NCBI GenBank assembly: GCA_965276785.1
Contig: OZ255629.1
Span: forward strand, 1,860,001-1,924,000
Length of the DNA stretch: 64,000 nucleotides
From: LMUY01 sp965276785
GTDB taxonomy: Bacteria; Pseudomonadota; Alphaproteobacteria; Acetobacterales; Acetobacteraceae
Direction: 5' to 3'
Under the pieces are notes generated by a model. It searched no databases. It saw only the letters and a program-made list of their open reading frames with translations, and was not told the origin of the DNA. Numbering within the stretch: the stretch's first letter is position 1; every line of letters begins with the position of its first letter. The position numbers and the translations under genes are program-made. This document shows positions 27,963 through 36,743 of this stretch, piece by piece.

Positions 27963-30251
27963 ATGAGCCTGTTTCAGCCCTCCTTTGCCCACTCATTGCC
28001 GGGCCGCCCTCAAGCAGAATGGGAAGACCTTGGTCGCCACCTCAACGAGGTCGCCGAGCAAGCCAAGCGGTTCGCGAGCTGCTTTGGGTGGGGTGAGATA
28101 GCGTTCCTTGCCGGTCTGCTCCATGACATCGGGAAGAACTCGACCGCGTTCCAGCACTACCTTCGCCAAGCCGACGAAACCGCGCGCGGGCCGGACCACT
28201 CGACAGCGGGCGCGCGGGAGGCGGAGAAGGCATATCCAGGATCGCTCGGCCGAATGCTGGCATACGTCGTTGCCGGGCACCACGCAGGGCTGTCCGACTT
28301 CGCCGACCTCAATCGGCGGCTCCGCGACAAGACGCTGGACTGCTATGCCGGCTGGGAGAAATACGCCGATTCGCTGGCGGACCTCACCCGTCTCGTCCCA
28401 ACCCGCCGGCTACGCTCCAACACGGCAGCAGGATTCACACACAGCGTCCTGATACGGATGCTGTTCTCCTGCCTGGTGGATGCCGACTCGATCTGCACCG
28501 AGCGGTTCGTCTCGCAAGCGGACGGCGCCCCGGTCGATCGGGGGAGTTTCCTGCTCCTCGACGTGCTGCGGGACCGGCTGCGCTGCCACATGGCGGGGCT
28601 GCAAGACCGGGCCGGAGCCGTGAACGTGCTCCGTAACGAGGTCCTGCGCCACGCGGTCCGGCAAGCCACGCGAGCCCCGGGCCTGTTCACGCTGACGGTG
28701 CCGACGGGCGGCGGAAAAACCTTGGCGTCACTGTCCTTCGCGCTCGAGCATGCCGTGATCCACGGGTTGCGGCGGGTGGTCTATGTCATCCCGTTCACCT
28801 CCGTGATCGAGCAGACCGCGCAGGTGTTCCGTGATGCGCTCGGCACCAGCCGGGACATCCTCGAACACCACGCGAGCTTCGACTGGGCTCCGGCGCGGGG
28901 CGTGGCCGAGGCCGATAGCGAGGGACAGGACGGCCTGCGAAAACTGCAACGCGCGTCCGAGAACTGGGACGTGCCCATCGTGGTCACGACGGCGGTGCAG
29001 TTCTACGAGAGCCTATTCGCCAACCGCCGCTCCCGCTGCCGCAAGCTGCATAACCTGAGCGGCGCCGTGATCGTGCTGGATGAGGCGCAGGCCATGCCCG
29101 TCCACTTGCTGAGGCCAAGCCTAGCGATGTTGGAGGAGCTAACCGCCAATTACGACGCCTCCGTCGTTCTCTGCACAGCCACGCAGCCAGCATGGCGGCT
29201 GCTCGACGGCGCCATCGTGGACGCGCAGAAGCGCCCGGCCGGGCTCGACATCCCCGCGTCCCGCGAACTCGCGCCCGACCCGGCTGGGCTCTACACCCGG
29301 CTCCAGCGCGTAACGGTGACGCGGCTGGAGGGTCCGGTGACGGACACGCAGATTGCCGGGCGGTTTGCGGAGCGGCCGCAGATGTTGTGCATCGTGAACG
29401 CCCGCGCCCATGCCAGGGCGCTCTACGGCCGCATCGCCGACCTGCCGGGTGCCGTCCACCTGACGACGCTGATGTGCCCCGTGCACCGGCAGGCGGTGCT
29501 GGCCCGGGCGCGTGCAGACCTGGTGGCCCACCTGCCCGTGCGGCTGGTGGCGACCTCGCTGATCGAGGCCGGGGTGGACATCGACTTTCCCGAAGTGTGG
29601 CGCGCGGCGGCCGGGCTGGACTCGATTGCGCAGGCAGCCGGGCGGTGCAACCGGGAGGGCAAACCGGCGCTCGGGCGCGTGGTGGTGTTCGAGCCGGCCG
29701 AAGCGCCGGCGCCGCGGGAGCTGGCCGCGTTCTGGCAAGCGGCGCAGCCGGCCCTGCGCCGCCACGCCGAACCGCTCGCCCCCGCCGCCATCCGTGACTA
29801 TTTCCACGAGCTGTATTTCACCCGCGGCGCCGAGGGGCTGGACGCGGCGCGACTGGACGGCGAGCGCTGGCCGATCCTGCGCGAGATCGCGGACCGGGCG
29901 CCCGATCATGCTTACCCCTTCGCCTCCATCGCAAAGGCGTTCCGCCTGATTGACGACGCGACCCGGCCGGTCGTGGTGCCCTACGACGAGGATGCGCGCG
30001 CGTTGCTGCACCGGGTCGCGGCGATGCACCGGCCTCGCACGGAGGATTTGCGGCAATTGCAGCGCTACGTCGTGGGCCTGCCGCCGCGAGCGCGCGACGA
30101 ATGGCTTGCTGCCGGCGTGTTGCGGCCCGTGCATGCGGGGCTTGGCGATGCGCTGCTGCGGTTTGAGGACCTGGCGCATTACCGGGCCGAGACGGGGGTG
30201 GATTTGCAAGACACCGCGCATCGCGCTGCCGAGTTAAACGTGATTGCGTGA
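27963..30251 (+). CDS. cas3: CRISPR-associated helicase/nuclease Cas3, subtype I-C
   Basis: Degrades target DNA after Cascade recruitment. Residues 1-~200 are the HD nuclease (FAHSLPG, then LLHDIGKNS with HD at 54-55, DHSTAGA, GHHAGL). The superfamily 2 helicase follows: Walker A VPTGGGKTLASL at ~246, DEAQAM at ~365, LCTATQP, ATSLIEAGVDIDFP and QAAGRCNREG. All key motifs look intact in the 762 residues. It opens a plus-strand cas operon in the order cas3-cas5-cas8c-cas7-(cas4/cas1)-cas2, the type I-C arrangement. A 263-base gap separates it from cas5. Confidence 0.97.
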   Translation: MSLFQPSFAHSLPGRPQAEWEDLGRHLNEVAEQAKRFASCFGWGEIAFLAGLLHDIGKNSTAFQHYLRQADETARGPDHSTAGAREAEKAYPGSLGRMLAYVVAGHHAGLSDFADLNRRLRDKTLDCYAGWEKYADSLADLTRLVPTRRLRSNTAAGFTHSVLIRMLFSCLVDADSICTERFVSQADGAPVDRGSFLLLDVLRDRLRCHMAGLQDRAGAVNVLRNEVLRHAVRQATRAPGLFTLTVPTGGGKTLASLSFALEHAVIHGLRRVVYVIPFTSVIEQTAQVFRDALGTSRDILEHHASFDWAPARGVAEADSEGQDGLRKLQRASENWDVPIVVTTAVQFYESLFANRRSRCRKLHNLSGAVIVLDEAQAMPVHLLRPSLAMLEELTANYDASVVLCTATQPAWRLLDGAIVDAQKRPAGLDIPASRELAPDPAGLYTRLQRVTVTRLEGPVTDTQIAGRFAERPQMLCIVNARAHARALYGRIADLPGAVHLTTLMCPVHRQAVLARARADLVAHLPVRLVATSLIEAGVDIDFPEVWRAAAGLDSIAQAAGRCNREGKPALGRVVVFEPAEAPAPRELAAFWQAAQPALRRHAEPLAPAAIRDYFHELYFTRGAEGLDAARLDGERWPILREIADRAPDHAYPFASIAKAFRLIDDATRPVVVPYDEDARALLHRVAAMHRPRTEDLRQLQRYVVGLPPRARDEWLAAGVLRPVHAGLGDALLRFEDLAHYRAETGVDLQDTAHRAAELNVIA

Positions 30252-30514
30252 TGGCAGCGACACGGCTTGCGAAGCCGCGCGAACTGTCGGTGCGAATTAC
30301 TATTGCGTTCCCCAAGACTTCGATGCAGCTTGGCAATGGATGGTTGCTTCAGACACTGATGGCAAGACTGCAAATGGCGAAGCTTACGAGTGAGGCGCGG
30401 CAGACCGCCTCCTCCCAATTGCTGTGGAACCGCAGTATCGATGGGATAAAGACGACAGGTTCGTAAGCACTAAACCCAGCATCGGCTTCGGCCGGGGCGC
30501 TTCCGGAAAAACCG
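30252..30514. other. Spacer between cas3 and cas5c
   Basis: A 263-base gap that is unusual inside a type I-C cas operon, where genes are normally a few bases apart. It is less GC-rich than the cas genes. A 72-codon open frame crosses it but has no recognisable similarity or ribosome site. It may hold a second promoter for the Cascade genes, or be a scar. Confidence 0.4.
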
Positions 30515-31189
30515 ATGTCATACGGCGTGCGGCTGCATGTCTGGGGGGAGCGTGCCTGCTTCACCAGGCCGGAAATAAAGGTCGAACGCGTGTCCTACGA
30601 CATGCTCACCCCCTCCGCGGCCCGGGGCATCCTGGAGGCCATCCACTGGAAACCCGCGATCTGCTGGGTCGTCGACCGCATCCGGGTGCTGCGGCCGATC
30701 CGCTTCCAGTCGTTCCGGCGCAACGAGGTCGGGGTCAAGGCAAGCACCGCCTTGGCGGAACGGGCCATGCGCTCGGGGAGTGCCGCCGGGCTCGGCCTGG
30801 TGATGGAGGAGCAGCGGCAGCAACGGGCAACGATGCTGCTGGTGGATGTGGGTTACCTCATCGAGGCGCATTTCGTGCTGACGGACCGCGCCGAGGACGA
30901 CACCGAGGCCAAGCACGCGGCGATGTTCAACCGCCGCGCCGCCGCTGGCCAGTGCTTCCACCAGCCCTGCTTCGGCACCCGCGAGTTCCCCGCGCATTTC
31001 GCCCTTCTTCCGCCCGGAGCACCGGATGCGACAGACACGCTGCCGCCTGGGCAGCGCAACCGAGATTTGGGCTGGATGCTGCACGACATCGACTTTGCAA
31101 ACGGCCGCACCTCCCAATTTTTCCGCGCCCGTCTACTGGACGGTGTGCTGGACGTGAATGCGTGCCTGGCCGAGGGCGCCGCGCAATGA
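30515..31189 (+). CDS. cas5c: Cas5c, pre-crRNA-processing endoribonuclease of type I-C Cascade
   Basis: 224 residues. In type I-C, Cas5 replaces Cas6: it cuts the repeat RNA at the base of its hairpin and stays on the 5' handle. Family features: YGVRLHVWGERACFTRPEIKVERVSYDMLTPSAARGILEAIHWKPAICWVVDRI, where the RPE(M/I)KVER and TPSAARGILEAI(Y/H)W blocks are diagnostic. The C-terminus has CFGTREFPAHF and LGWMLHDIDF. Its stop overlaps the cas8c start (ATGA). Confidence 0.95.
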   Translation: MSYGVRLHVWGERACFTRPEIKVERVSYDMLTPSAARGILEAIHWKPAICWVVDRIRVLRPIRFQSFRRNEVGVKASTALAERAMRSGSAAGLGLVMEEQRQQRATMLLVDVGYLIEAHFVLTDRAEDDTEAKHAAMFNRRAAAGQCFHQPCFGTREFPAHFALLPPGAPDATDTLPPGQRNRDLGWMLHDIDFANGRTSQFFRARLLDGVLDVNACLAEGAAQ

Positions 31190-32982
31190 CGGTGTTGCAG
31201 GCGCTGGACCGGTATTACGGCCGCATGGCCAAACGGGGCGAGGTGGAGGAGCCGGGCTGGTCGCGGCAGAAGATATCGTTTGCCTTGGTGCTCGGCGCCG
31301 ATGGCACGCCGCTGCAGGTGATGGATCTGCGCGAAACCAGCGGCAAGCGGCGCGTTCCGCAGTCAGTATCGGTGCCGGGGCCGGTGGTGCGCACCGTGGC
31401 GGTGCTGCCGAACCTTTTCTGGGACAAGACCGCCTATGTGTTCGGTCGGACCGCTGGAGATGGCCGTCGCACCGCGATGGAGCATGCAACGTTTAAACAT
31501 GCGCATTGCACGCGGTTGATAGGGGCGGACGACCCGGGATTGGCGGCACTTCATTCCTTCCTCCGTCAATGGCGGCCGGAGCGGTTCGATGCGCCGCCGT
31601 TCGCCCCCGAGATGCTGGACGCTAATTTCGTCTTTCGCCTCGATGGCGAGGCCGGTTACCTGCACGACCGACCGGCGACGCGTCAGCTTCTAAGCTTTCG
31701 GATGATAAACGCAGGCGCCCGCCGGCCCTGCCTCATTACCGGCATGACTGAGCTACCCGCCCGGCTGCACCCGGCTATCAAGGGCGTGGAAGGCGCGCAG
31801 TCTTCGGGAGCACGACTCGTGTCGTTCAATCTCGCTGCCTTCGAGTCTTACGGCAACGAGCAAGGCTGGAACGCCCCGACTTCGGAAGCGGCGGCATTCC
31901 GCTATGGCGAGGCGCTGAACCGCATGCTGGACCGTGGCAGCGGCAACCGGCTGGAGCGCCCGGTCGGCGATGCGGCCATCGTGTTTTGGGCCGACACGTC
32001 CGACACTGTCGGCGAGGCGGCCGCGAGCGCCGCCGAGCAATTGTTTGCCGCCGCGTTTGACCCGGCGCCCACGGCCGACGCCGACCTCGACCGGGCTGAG
32101 GCCGCCAAGTTGCGCGATGCCCTCGGCCTCGTGGCCGATGGCCGTCCGCAAGCCGCCGACCCGAGGCTGCGGCTCGGGACGCGCTTCCACGTGCTCGGCC
32201 TTGCCCCCAATGCCGCCCGGCTGTCGGTGCGGACCTGGGTGCAGGACGACTTCACCATGATTGCTCAGCGGTTACGCCAGCACCACGACGACCTCGCCAT
32301 CGAGCCGGTGCCCTGGCGTGCCAAGCCGCCGTCCATCGCACGCCTGCTGGTGAAGACGACGGCGTTGCAAGAGAAATTCGACAACATCCCGCCGCTGCTG
32401 GCCGGGGAGCTTGCGCGGGCCGTGCTCACCGGCGGCCGCTATCCCCGCACCCTGCTCACCGCCGCCGTCATGCGGTTGCGCGCCGGCGACGACCCCAGCA
32501 CCGGCTGGCACGCGGCTGTCATCGGCGCCGTGTTAGCCCGGGACCATCGGCTGAAACTCACCAAGGAGCCTGCCCCCATGAGCCTCGACCGGGTCAACCC
32601 CGACCCCGCCTACCAACTCGGCCGATTGTTTGCAACGCTCGAAGTGGCGCAGCGTATGGCGCTGGGCCGCGTGAACGCGACCATCCGCGACCGCTATCTC
32701 GGCGCCGCCTCCGCGACGCCCGCCAGCGTGTTCCCGATCCTGATCCGCGGCGCGCAGAACCATCTGGGCAAGCTACGCAAAGAGGGCAAAGGCGGCTGGA
32801 TCGAGCGTGAGATCGAGGAGATCCACGGGCAGCTACGCGATGAGCATTATCCTAAGTCACTGCGGCTGGAGGCGCAGGGCCGGTTTTTCATCGGTTACTA
32901 CCACCAGCGCCGGGCACAGTTCGCCGGCCGCCCTGAGGTGACAGAAACCGAAGACAGCAACGCGGAGGGCGGCGATGAGTAA
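31186..32982 (+). CDS. cas8c: Cas8c, large subunit of type I-C Cascade
   Basis: 598 residues from ATG 31186, which overlaps the cas5c stop; the frame is open far upstream but those residues shadow cas5c. Matches the Csd1/Cas8c family: ALDRYYGRMAKRGEVEEPGWSRQKISFALVLGADG, SVPGPVVRTVAVLPNLFWDKTAYVFG, then CLITG and HPAIKGVEGAQSSGARLVSFNLAAFESYG. The C-terminal end (YQLGRLFATLEVAQRMALGRVNATIRDRYLGAASATPASVFPIL) is the conserved helical part. It recognises PAM and positions Cas3. The stop overlaps the cas7 start by eight bases. Confidence 0.95.
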   Translation: MTVLQALDRYYGRMAKRGEVEEPGWSRQKISFALVLGADGTPLQVMDLRETSGKRRVPQSVSVPGPVVRTVAVLPNLFWDKTAYVFGRTAGDGRRTAMEHATFKHAHCTRLIGADDPGLAALHSFLRQWRPERFDAPPFAPEMLDANFVFRLDGEAGYLHDRPATRQLLSFRMINAGARRPCLITGMTELPARLHPAIKGVEGAQSSGARLVSFNLAAFESYGNEQGWNAPTSEAAAFRYGEALNRMLDRGSGNRLERPVGDAAIVFWADTSDTVGEAAASAAEQLFAAAFDPAPTADADLDRAEAAKLRDALGLVADGRPQAADPRLRLGTRFHVLGLAPNAARLSVRTWVQDDFTMIAQRLRQHHDDLAIEPVPWRAKPPSIARLLVKTTALQEKFDNIPPLLAGELARAVLTGGRYPRTLLTAAVMRLRAGDDPSTGWHAAVIGAVLARDHRLKLTKEPAPMSLDRVNPDPAYQLGRLFATLEVAQRMALGRVNATIRDRYLGAASATPASVFPILIRGAQNHLGKLRKEGKGGWIEREIEEIHGQLRDEHYPKSLRLEAQGRFFIGYYHQRRAQFAGRPEVTETEDSNAEGGDE

Positions 32983-33907
32983 CGGCGTGACCCAGCGGCA
33001 CGAGTTCGTACTGTATTTCGACGTAACGAACGGCAACCCAAACGGCGACCCGGACGCCGGCAATATGCCGCGGCTGGACCCCGAGACCAACCAGGGTCTC
33101 GTGTCCGACGTGTGCCTCAAGCGCAAAATCCGCAATTACGTCGCACTCGCCCGGCCAGACGCGCCCGGGCATGAGATCTACATGCGCGACGGCGCCACGC
33201 TGAATTCGGAGCACCGCCGCGCTTACGCAGCGCTCGCGCCGGAGATCACCAAGTCCGACGAGCTGAAGAAAGGCCCAAAGGATGCCGGCAAGGCGGCGGA
33301 ACTGACCCGGTGGATGTGCGAGAATTTCTACGACATCAGGACTTTCGGCGCCGTGATGACGACGGGGGTGAACGCCGGACAGGTGCGCGGCCCGGTGCAG
33401 CTCGCCTTCGCCCGGTCCATCGAGCCGGTGCTGCCGCTGGAAATTTCCATCACCCGTCTAGCGGCTACGACGGAGGCCGATCACGAGGCCAAGGGCGGCC
33501 GCACCATGGGCCGCAAGCACATCGTGCCCTACGGCCTCTACCGGGCGCACGGCTTCGTCTCCGCATCGCTCGCCTCGCACCCCGTCAAAGGCACCGGGTT
33601 CTCCGGCCCGGACCTCGACCTGCTGTTCGAGGCGCTGCGCAACATGTTCGACCATGACCGCTCCGCTGCGCGTGGCGAGATGGCGACCCGGCGGCTGATC
33701 GTGTTCCGGCATCGCTCCGCGCTGGGCAACGCCCCCGCGCACGCGCTGTTCGACCGGGTGCAAACCTGGCGCGTGCACAAGGGCTCGACCCACGCCATCG
33801 GCGCCGACGCGAGCGACAACTGGCCGCCGGCCCGCCGGTTCGACGACTACGCGATCACGGTCGACACCGCCGGGTTGCCGGACGGGGTGGAGGTGATCGA
33901 GCCCTGA
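32975..33907 (+). CDS. cas7c: Cas7c, crRNA backbone subunit of type I-C Cascade
   Basis: 310 residues of the Csd2 family. The start HEFVLYFDVTNGNPNGDPDAGNMPRLDPETNQGLVSDVCLKRKIRNYV is highly characteristic. Other blocks: DIRTFGAVMTTGVNAGQVRGPVQLAFARSIEPVLPLEISITR and GRKHIVPYGLYRAHGFVSASLA. Several copies coat the spacer part of crRNA. It overlaps cas8c upstream, and its TGA overlaps the ATG of the cas4 stub, showing the normal operon spacing was kept after the cas4/cas1 deletion. Confidence 0.96.
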   Translation: MSNGVTQRHEFVLYFDVTNGNPNGDPDAGNMPRLDPETNQGLVSDVCLKRKIRNYVALARPDAPGHEIYMRDGATLNSEHRRAYAALAPEITKSDELKKGPKDAGKAAELTRWMCENFYDIRTFGAVMTTGVNAGQVRGPVQLAFARSIEPVLPLEISITRLAATTEADHEAKGGRTMGRKHIVPYGLYRAHGFVSASLASHPVKGTGFSGPDLDLLFEALRNMFDHDRSAARGEMATRRLIVFRHRSALGNAPAHALFDRVQTWRVHKGSTHAIGADASDNWPPARRFDDYAITVDTAGLPDGVEVIEP

Positions 33908-33990
33908 TGCCTGCCCCCGAACCGGCGGATGAAGACGCGCTCATCCCGCTATCCGCGCTGCAGCACCACCTGTTCTGCGCCCGGCAAGGA
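33907..33990 (+). pseudogene. cas4: cas4, 5' stub only
   Basis: The first ~27 codons match the Cas4 N-terminus: EPADEDALIPLSALQHHLFCARQ, where Cas4 normally continues with CALIH and runs for ~200 residues. After the Gln codon at about 33986 the sequence switches to cas1 in another frame, so the cysteine cluster and nuclease core are gone. Reading on gives arginine/glycine-rich nonsense to a stop at 34161. The junction shows a short shared stretch (GGCAAGGAG), consistent with deletion at a microhomology. Cas4 normally trims and selects prespacers by PAM. Confidence 0.85.
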
Positions 33991-34765
33991 GCTGCTGCGC
34001 CGCGCCCAGTTCAAAGCGACGGAAACGGCCTTGCGGCTCGGTATCGCCCAAGGCTTCGTTGCGGCCAAGGTCGCCAACCAGCGGGCGGTGGTCCGGCGCG
34101 CGCTGCGGGACCACGCAGACAGCCTGCATCCGCCTGCGGTCGATGCCCTGAACCGGACTGAACGGCGGCTGACCGACGCGGCGCGGCGGGTGCTTGGCGC
34201 CACTGACGTGGATGTGGTGCGCGGGTTGGAGGGCGAGGCGGCGGTCGCCTACTTCGGCGTGTTCAACAGCCTCATCCGGGTTGGCGACCCTGCCCTCGCG
34301 TTTACTGTCCGCTCGCGCCGTCCGTCGCTGGACCGCATCAACGCGCTGCTGTCATTTTTGTATGCGATGCTGGGCCATGACTGCCGCTCGGCGCTGGAGG
34401 CGCACGGGCTCGATCCGCAAGTAGGCTTTCTCCACGCGGACCGCCCGGGCCGGGCCAGCCTGGCATTGGACCTGATGGAGGAGTTGCGCCCGGTGCTGGC
34501 CGACCGTTTGGCGCTGAGCCTGGTGAATCGCAAGCAGGTTACGGCGGGTGATTTCGTCATGGAGGAAGCCGGCGGGGTCCGGCTGACGGATGACGCTCGC
34601 AAACGCGTGCTTGTCGCGTGGCAGGATCGCAAGCGGGATGAGTTGCAGCATCCCTTTTTAGCCGAGCAGGTGCCACTGGGTCTTTTGGCGCACATCCAGG
34701 CGCAGTTGCTCGCGCGTCACTTGCGGGGTGACCTGGACGGTTACCCGGCTTTCGTGTGGCGCTGA
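33929..34765 (+). pseudogene. cas1: cas1, N-terminally truncated
   Basis: From about 33985 the frame encodes Cas1: LLRRAQFKATETALRLGIAQGFVAAKVANQRAVVRRALRDH, the start of the catalytic alpha-helical domain in type I-C Cas1. Roughly the first 80-85 residues, the beta domain needed for dimer contacts, are absent. The metal-binding residues remain: Glu in RGLEGEAAVAYFG, His in VGFLHADRPGRASL, and Asp/Glu in LDLMEELRP. An ATG at 33929 could produce a shortened protein with ~19 foreign residues, but integrase activity is unlikely without the N-terminal domain. It ends one base before cas2. Confidence 0.85.
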
Positions 34766-34766
34766 C

Positions 34767-35057
34767 ATGTTGATGTTGGTCGCCTACGACGTGCGGACCG
34801 AGGACGCAGCCGGCCGCCGGCGCCTTCGCCGGGTTGCGAGGTTATGCTTGGATTTTGGCCAGCGTGTGCAGAACTCTGTTTTCGAGTGCGAGGTGGATCC
34901 GGCTCAATGGGCAATGTTGCGCACCCGGTTGATCGGTGAAATTGATCCCGCTGCAGACAGCCTCCGGTTTTACCGGCTGGGTGCTGACGGAAGGCGCCGC
35001 GTGGAGCATGTCGGTGCGAAGCCCGTCGTGGATTTGGCTGGGCCGTTGGTGATTTGA
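34767..35057 (+). CDS. cas2: Cas2 adaptation protein
   Basis: 96 residues from ATG 34767; an upstream in-frame start at 34728 would lie in cas1. The ferredoxin-like start MLMLVAYDVRTEDAAGRRRLRRVARLCLDFGQRVQNSVFECEVD is typical for type I-C, with the conserved Asp in YDV and the RVQxSVFEC block. With Cas1 it forms the spacer integrase. The gene looks intact but its partner is truncated. The CRISPR array begins about 190 bases downstream. Confidence 0.94.
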   Translation: MLMLVAYDVRTEDAAGRRRLRRVARLCLDFGQRVQNSVFECEVDPAQWAMLRTRLIGEIDPAADSLRFYRLGADGRRRVEHVGAKPVVDLAGPLVI

Positions 35058-35244
35058 TCCTGCCTGTGCGACTCCAGAGTTGGCACGCGGGCCCAAGCAG
35101 GTTCGCGCGAGCTCTTTGTCATTGTGAAATCGATCGATTTTGGGATGATGCCGCTCCGCCAAACCGCCTCGGGTGGTGCCGACGGACTGGTTCGCGGATT
35201 GATACGGTTTGAAGGTTTCATTACACGAGGTTAAAGGTAAAGCC
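35058..35244 (+). promoter_or_regulatory. CRISPR leader region
   Basis: The 187 bases between cas2 and the first repeat contain no gene and become AT-richer toward the array (for example GGTTTGAAGGTTTCATTACA before the first repeat). By position this is the leader with the array promoter and the integration-directing sequence. Individual promoter boxes were not assigned. Confidence 0.55.
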
Positions 35245-35442
35245 GTCGCCCCCCGCGCGGGGGCGTGGATCGAAACGAGAGCGTTGGGGCTGAAGCAATC
35301 AAGACCCCGGTCGCCCCCCGCGCGGGGGCGTGGATCGAAACAATCGACCTGAAAACCCGCAATGTTGCCACAGTGGTCGCCCCCCGCGCGGGGGCGTGGA
35401 TCGAAACCACTGACACATGCGCAAAGTGTGTCTCTGCGATGC
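35245..35442 (+). CRISPR. Type I-C CRISPR array, leader-proximal part: three repeats, two flanked spacers plus one at the break
   Basis: Three identical 32-base repeats at 35245-35276, 35310-35341 and 35376-35407. They begin GTCGCCCCCCGCG and end GTGGATCGAAAC; the GCCCCC/GGGGGC arms form the hairpin cut by Cas5c. Spacers are 33 bases (35277-35309) and 34 bases (35342-35375). After the third repeat come 35 bases (35408-35442), a normal spacer length, before an inverted-repeat-bounded cassette. The repeat type fits the I-C cas genes just upstream. The array resumes at 36744. Confidence 0.95.
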
Positions 35443-35517
35443 GGCATTATGGAGCAACTGCCCCGCGACCCGGACCTGAAAATCGAGTAAGTTGCGTCTC
35501 CGAATGTAGGCGGCGTT

Positions 35518-35838
35518 ATGTCAGCGGTCCTCGATGAAATCCTCGAAAAGAGGAACGGCCTGGTTGCCAGGAAGCGCGAATTGAAGACCGAGCTGACCCG
35601 GTTGGCGGCGGACATCTCTGCCATCGACCGCGTCGTGCTCATGCTGGATCCCGGCTACGAGGCACGCGTCTCGCCAGTCCGCCGCCAGAAGCAGCCCGGC
35701 CTGTATCCGCGAGGGGAACTGACAATCGCCGCCCTGGAAACGCTGCGGAAGTTTGGCCGCCCGGCGACGTCCGCCGAGTGCGGTGCGGCAATACTGGAAG
35801 CGAGAGGGCAAACGGCAGAATCCGACATGCTGGCCTAG
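35518..35838 (+). pseudogene. Hypothetical protein, probably truncated by an in-frame stop
   Basis: 106 residues. The start is a charged helical segment (VLDEILEKRNGLVARKRELKTELTRLAADISAIDRVVLMLDPGY), likely coiled coil, followed by a winged-helix-like part (LYPRGELTIAALETLRKFGRPATSAECGAAILEARG). It resembles small alphaproteobacterial proteins with a coiled coil plus winged helix. The frame continues with LVNRVSA right after the TAG at 35836-35838, as expected for a longer original, so the stop looks premature. It sits inside the inverted-repeat cassette and may be a passenger. Function unknown. Confidence 0.5.
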
Positions 35839-35859
35839 CTGGTCAACAGGGTGTCAGCC

Positions 35860-35965
35860 CGTGGACGGCCACCGCGCCTGTTTGAACCACTCGTACGCAG
35901 CCTCCTCGTTCATGGCCGCGACGGACGCCAAGGTCAGGCCGTTGGCCTTCGGCGAAAGCAGGAAG
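35860..35965 (-). pseudogene. Possible IS1595-family transposase N-terminal fragment
   Basis: Read on the minus strand, this stretch gives LASVAAMNEEAAYEWFKQARWP followed by STG and a stop. The pattern (M)xEEAAYxxFxxxRWPxTG resembles the extreme N-terminus of IS1595-family transposases, where it is normally followed by the zinc-finger CPxC. Nothing after the TG remains. It is a short match and could be coincidence, but its position inside a unit with terminal inverted repeats supports it. Confidence 0.4.
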
Positions 35966-36340
35966 TGTTGTCCGCCGTCCCGGTATTTCCAACCTCCGGA
36001 CCGCCTTTAAGCCAGTCGTGGACGGTTTGTCCCGGGGTGCGGGAACAGTCATCGAATCGGTCGGGATTGAAGGCATGCTGACACCTCTACGCAGGAAGTC
36101 GGCCGTCCCGGCGGGACGGCTGCGGCTTATCGCGTGCGTATGGTCTGGCTATACATACGAGCCCTATGCCGGTTCAGGAACAAAAAGTCAACTTCGGGCC
36201 GAGATGAGCGGATCGCGTTGAGTGTTCCCTGTTGGTGGGAAGCGGTCATCCAGCTCACTAGAAAATAAAAACTTTCTGGACTCAGGATCAGCTGTCTGCT
36301 CGGCACTCGGAACCGCCATAGTGTGAGCTATAAGGCTGAC

Positions 36341-36655
36341 ATGGAAACCGAAAGTTGTCGTACATGGCCGTTCCGGGAGTTGGTACCGGATGAAGCAACT
36401 GCCTTGGCAATTGGGACGGCTTTCATCCGCGCATATTTCGGCGACGCGGTTTTTGAGAAATGGGGGCCTTACACGGCTTGCCGCATTCGCGACGAGTGGG
36501 CTGTCCTGGGGACGAATGCAGAACTGGAGACGCAAGTCCAAGAGTTCGAGCGGCTGCATCCAGGTTCGATGATGAGCGTCCGGGGAGGCGGTATGCCCGG
36601 TGTCTCGTTCTCCGCCTATGACGCTCGCGTGACGTCCATCTCATACCAGCGATGA
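36341..36655 (+). CDS. NTF2-fold immunity-like protein
   Basis: 104 residues from ATG 36341 (AAGG six bases upstream); a GTG at 36323 is an alternative. The segment LVPDEATALAIGTAFIRAYFGDAVFEKWGPYTACRIRDEWAVLGT matches the YbbC/YhhH-type NTF2-fold immunity proteins that protect against polymorphic toxins. The end, SVRGGGMPGVSFSAYDARVTSISYQR, fits the expected final strands. No toxin gene is adjacent. It lies in the cassette inserted into the CRISPR array and is AT-richer than the chromosome around it, so it is probably a transferred passenger gene. Confidence 0.6.
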   Translation: METESCRTWPFRELVPDEATALAIGTAFIRAYFGDAVFEKWGPYTACRIRDEWAVLGTNAELETQVQEFERLHPGSMMSVRGGGMPGVSFSAYDARVTSISYQR

Positions 36656-36743
36656 ACAGTTCTAAGATGGCATCCCGGTAAAGTGCTAAATGATACGACT
36701 TCAATACGATTTCTCTGGCGAGGGGCGGTTGCTCCATAATGCC

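Larger units (their letters stand above)
35443..36743. mobile_element. 1301-bp cassette with 24-bp inverted ends inserted in the CRISPR array
   Basis: The left end begins GGCATTATGGAGCAAC at 35443, and the right end, read on the other strand from 36743, begins with the same 16 bases. Over the first 24 bases the ends differ at two positions only. On the outer sides are a spacer-length stretch after a repeat (left) and the last ten bases of a repeat, GGATCGAAAC (right), so the unit sits inside the array. It contains a truncated hypothetical gene, a possible IS1595 transposase fragment and an immunity-like gene, but no intact transposase. It looks like a decayed IS or a mobile insertion cassette. 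A clean 8-bp target duplication was not seen, and 22 bases of the interrupted repeat are missing. Confidence 0.65.

Noticed and set aside
30248..30466. A 72-codon frame between cas3 and cas5c
   Set aside because: No recognisable similarity, no ribosome site and no membrane or signal segment; an anti-CRISPR or accessory cas gene could not be supported.
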